Shown here one piece after another: positions 62,359-64,000 of a DNA stretch of 64,000 bases; positions within the stretch are counted from its first letter, which is position 1, and every line of letters begins with the position of its first letter. The notes under the pieces were generated by a model. That model was not told the origin of the DNA. It was given only the letters and a program-made list of their open reading frames with translations, and made no database searches. Position numbers and translations under genes: made by a program. The stretch is taken from positions 1,240,001 to 1,304,000 of the forward strand of contig NZ_SGIT01000001.1 in assembly GCF_004208525.1 (NCBI RefSeq), in the 5' to 3' direction. This stretch comes from Sphingobacterium corticibacterium (lineage in GTDB: Bacteria > Bacteroidota > Bacteroidia > Sphingobacteriales > Sphingobacteriaceae).

Positions 62359-63000
62359 TTACATGATGCCATTTTTGGCTTCTTTTAATATTCGCTCAGC
62401 TCTCAATCCTATGTGCTGAGGCAATAGCCTGAAATTTGCGTCTTTCTCTTCCCGGTATTCATCTTCTGGCTGAAACGGAATCCAAGCGGTTATTTTTGAT
62501 TTTGAAAACTTATCCCCTCCCAAACTTGTGTATACAATCACTTTCAAAGGCTTGGCGTCTAATCCATCTGATTCTTCAAAATAAGTCAGGTAAAACTCTG
62601 GAAAGCCATCTTTATTAGCATCTCCGATTTCACACGAATTAATAAGATACTTGGGCTGAGCCAAACCTACTGAAAAATCCTTAAAGGCTATTTGCGGAAG
62701 AAGCCCGCCATGATCTTCCAAAAAGATACCGGCATGTAAATCTTTAGGGTTGTTATCAAAATAAGCGGAGTTACTGGCTTTACTTTCATTGAGAAACCAC
62801 ACATAACTCCCGTGCTTGGGCACAAAAGTTCTGACAATCATCACTGGATTTCCCGGTAGCGGATTGCCAAGATCTTCTATGATCTCGGTGTATTTTTTGT
62901 CCGAAGAAAAATAAACTCCCGTCTGTATCTGCGCAAAAGATGGCACACCTATTATACAGGCAACAATGAGTATTAACATTCTAAAAATCACGGCTATCAT
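62359..63000 (-). CDS. secreted hypothetical protein
   Basis: 213 residues from ATG 63000, giving a clean signal peptide (MIAVIFRMLILIVACIIGVPSFA). The mature part contains a DANKDGFPEFYLTYFEESDGL stretch resembling a calcium-binding or FG-GAP-like loop. No family recognised. Convergent with the AarF gene, 16 bases apart. Its 5' end is similar to that of the lipase gene at 58104. Confidence 0.75.
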   Translation of the reverse strand: MIAVIFRMLILIVACIIGVPSFAQIQTGVYFSSDKKYTEIIEDLGNPLPGNPVMIVRTFVPKHGSYVWFLNESKASNSAYFDNNPKDLHAGIFLEDHGGLLPQIAFKDFSVGLAQPKYLINSCEIGDANKDGFPEFYLTYFEESDGLDAKPLKVIVYTSLGGDKFSKSKITAWIPFQPEDEYREEKDANFRLLPQHIGLRAERILKEAKNGIM

Positions 63001-63026
63001 GCTTGTGTAGTTGAAGTCAATACGAT

Positions 63027-63431
63027 CTAGCGAACACGGTTGATAGAGGGATCTATTCCTGTTTCCATGCTTGCCACCCATTTTTGATACTTGATTACTT
63101 CGGACTTCAACTTGCTGAGCGCGTAGCTAATAATGGCAACATCGTCCACCCATCCTACAACCGGTATGACATCAGGAATGGCATCAAGCGGAGAAATTAC
63201 ATACACAACAGTGGCTACGATAATCCCTAGATTTAGCTTACCTATTTTGTAACGCCCTTTGATCGAATCGCCAGCCATCGCTAAAATAAGTTTAAATTCC
63301 GCTTTTCTATCGGAAAGATGTTCTGCTAAATTATCGGCATCGGCTATATCTTTATTAGTAAGACTATATGTTTTGAAAACCTTGAAAAGTGCAAACGCTT
63401 TTCCCAGATATTTCAGTTTTTTCAGTACCAT
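63027..63431 (-). CDS. YkvA family protein (DUF1232)
   Basis: 134 residues. The DUF1232 motif VVYVISPLDAIPDVIPVVGWVDD is complete, with flanking helices (NLAEHLSDRKAEFKLILAMAGDSIKGRYKIG) and a hydrophobic segment. Function of the family is unknown; it is a small membrane-associated protein. Upstream of the 62359 gene with a 26-base gap, so co-transcribed. Its promoter region (63434-63495) is repeated upstream of the lipase gene (58127-58185). A fragment of its 3' end recurs at 63742. Confidence 0.92.
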   Translation of the reverse strand: MVLKKLKYLGKAFALFKVFKTYSLTNKDIADADNLAEHLSDRKAEFKLILAMAGDSIKGRYKIGKLNLGIIVATVVYVISPLDAIPDVIPVVGWVDDVAIISYALSKLKSEVIKYQKWVASMETGIDPSINRVR

Positions 63432-63596
63432 TGATCAAATAAATTTATTAATACGAATTCCATAAGACCAAATTTCGATCCATTTTTTTATCCCTGTCAT
63501 ATTTACATGCCGATAAGCCATCTAAGCGCTTCATATCAATAACATTCAGGAAAAGCGATTTAACAATCGCTTTAGAGAGGCAGCGCTCGGGCATAG

Positions 63597-63738
63597 CACT
63601 TGTTAATATGTGTTAAATACACACTAAGGTGACACTAAATTCCCGCACTTATCGTTATATTTGTACTTCATAATTTAGGTTTATAATTGGTTAGTTAGTT
63701 AAAAATCCTGAGGCTCCCCGCTTCAGGATTTTTTTGTT
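63597..63738. repeat. T element copy 11 (TATATTTG-type promoter)
   Basis: TTAATATGTGTTAA (about 63603), TATATTTG (63656-63663), core from 63667, hairpin to 63735. The most distal copy, flanked on the right by a YkvA 3' fragment. Confidence 0.9.
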
Positions 63739-63741
63739 TTA

Positions 63742-63815
63742 TGTGTTCATACTTGCGATCCATTTTTAGTACCTGATCACTTCGGACGTCAACCTGGTGA
63801 GGGCGTAGCCAACAA
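63742..63815 (-). pseudogene. 3' fragment of YkvA gene
   Basis: Matches 63070-63140 (CCATTTTTAGTACCTGATCACTT compared with the YkvA end), encoding the last 20-odd codons with substitutions; no start. 63816-63907 shows nothing further. Confidence 0.75.
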
Positions 63816-63907
63816 AAAGCGTGTTGATTTTTTCTACCAATTGTCGTGTATTTTCCATAATTGATAAACAGTATATGGAGATAATTGTTCTGACGAACTG
63901 ATCTTTC

Positions 63908-64000
63908 TTATAATCCCCATGCCGTAATGACCAAACGTCTACTCCCGCCATGATCGCGGTGTTCACAGAGATAAATACCCTGCCAAGTTCCTAAGTTGAG
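63908..64000 (-). CDS. YjbQ family protein, C-terminal end only
   Basis: The last 30 codons of a gene that continues beyond the window: [19 protein letters not shown] then [11 protein letters not shown] and stop. The LGTWQ.I motif and the following acidic/His stretch are diagnostic for the YjbQ (UPF0047, secondary thiamine-phosphate synthase-like) family, whose proteins are about 140 residues long. Confidence 0.85.
   Translation of the reverse strand, partial: LNLGTWQGIYLCEHRDHGGSRRLVITAWGL

Noticed and set aside
34497..63738. Interpretation of T elements as integron attC sites
   Set aside because: No R-box pairs of the RYYYAAC/GTTRRRY type, no integron integrase in the window, mixed gene orientation, and the hairpin is a perfect stem with T runs as in a terminator. 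Only the general arrangement is reminiscent of cassettes.
1..64000. CRISPR array, tRNA or rRNA genes
   Set aside because: No regularly spaced direct repeats of CRISPR length and no cloverleaf or rRNA-like sequence seen on either strand by eye; short tRNAs could be missed without a search tool.

Overview
The window looks like a chromosomal segment of a Bacteroidota bacterium, most likely of the Sphingobacterium/Pedobacter type. The reasons are a SusC/SusD pair with a TlpA-like lipoprotein-pathway partner, TAnnTTTG promoter motifs, few Shine-Dalgarno sequences, many LxGC lipoproteins, and Bacteroidota families such as DUF4328, DUF5675, DUF3427 and membrane LytTR regulators. I see no tRNA, rRNA, CRISPR array, tyrosine or serine recombinase, or intact DDE transposase.

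Layout. (1) 1-6 kb: an unknown partial gene, an SDR oxidoreductase, a tightly coupled four-gene minus-strand operon (DUF5675 protein, two tiny membrane-type proteins, an unknown protein), a 9 x 11-bp tandem repeat upstream of it, a small HTH-like gene and a membrane LytTR-like regulator. (2) 6-12.9 kb: a SusC-SusD-TlpA-like import operon convergent with a small Cys-containing peptide gene. (3) 13.5-32 kb: a dense defence island. It holds a hairpin-rich non-coding stretch; an operon of HTH protein, DGQHR-like protein, HEPN protein, double GHKL ATPase and receiver-like protein; an McrB-McrC operon that also carries a membrane coiled-coil protein and a C5 cytosine methyltransferase; a controller-M1-R-M2 restriction operon with overlapping genes; a broken HNH nuclease; and a Vsr mismatch endonuclease. 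(4) 32-63.7 kb: a mosaic of single accessory genes (Rpn nucleases, AbiE antitoxin, GNAT, histidine phosphatase, ClbS-like, VOC, DinB, PhyH, lipases, 2H phosphoesterase, small lipoproteins). These are separated by eleven copies of a short element, called T here, that ends in a 14-bp-stem bidirectional terminator. The mosaic also holds six copies of a small secreted NTF2-like gene with an invariant promoter architecture, seven copies of its private terminator (P), and many partial gene copies, mostly 3' ends. (5) 60.7-64 kb: AarF/UbiB kinase, YkvA and the end of a YjbQ gene, apparently ordinary chromosome again.

Two candidates for something undescribed stand out. The 13.8-20.1 kb operon combines a two-component-like sensor (HSP90/MORC-type plus histidine-kinase-type ATPase, with a receiver-like partner) with a predicted HEPN ribonuclease and a DGQHR-like protein. 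The T element, which often combines a conserved operator-like palindrome, a TAnnTTTG motif, a conserved AT-rich leader and a terminator, could be a repeated small-RNA gene and/or the boundary at which genes of the mosaic have been exchanged. Both are inferences from sequence only.
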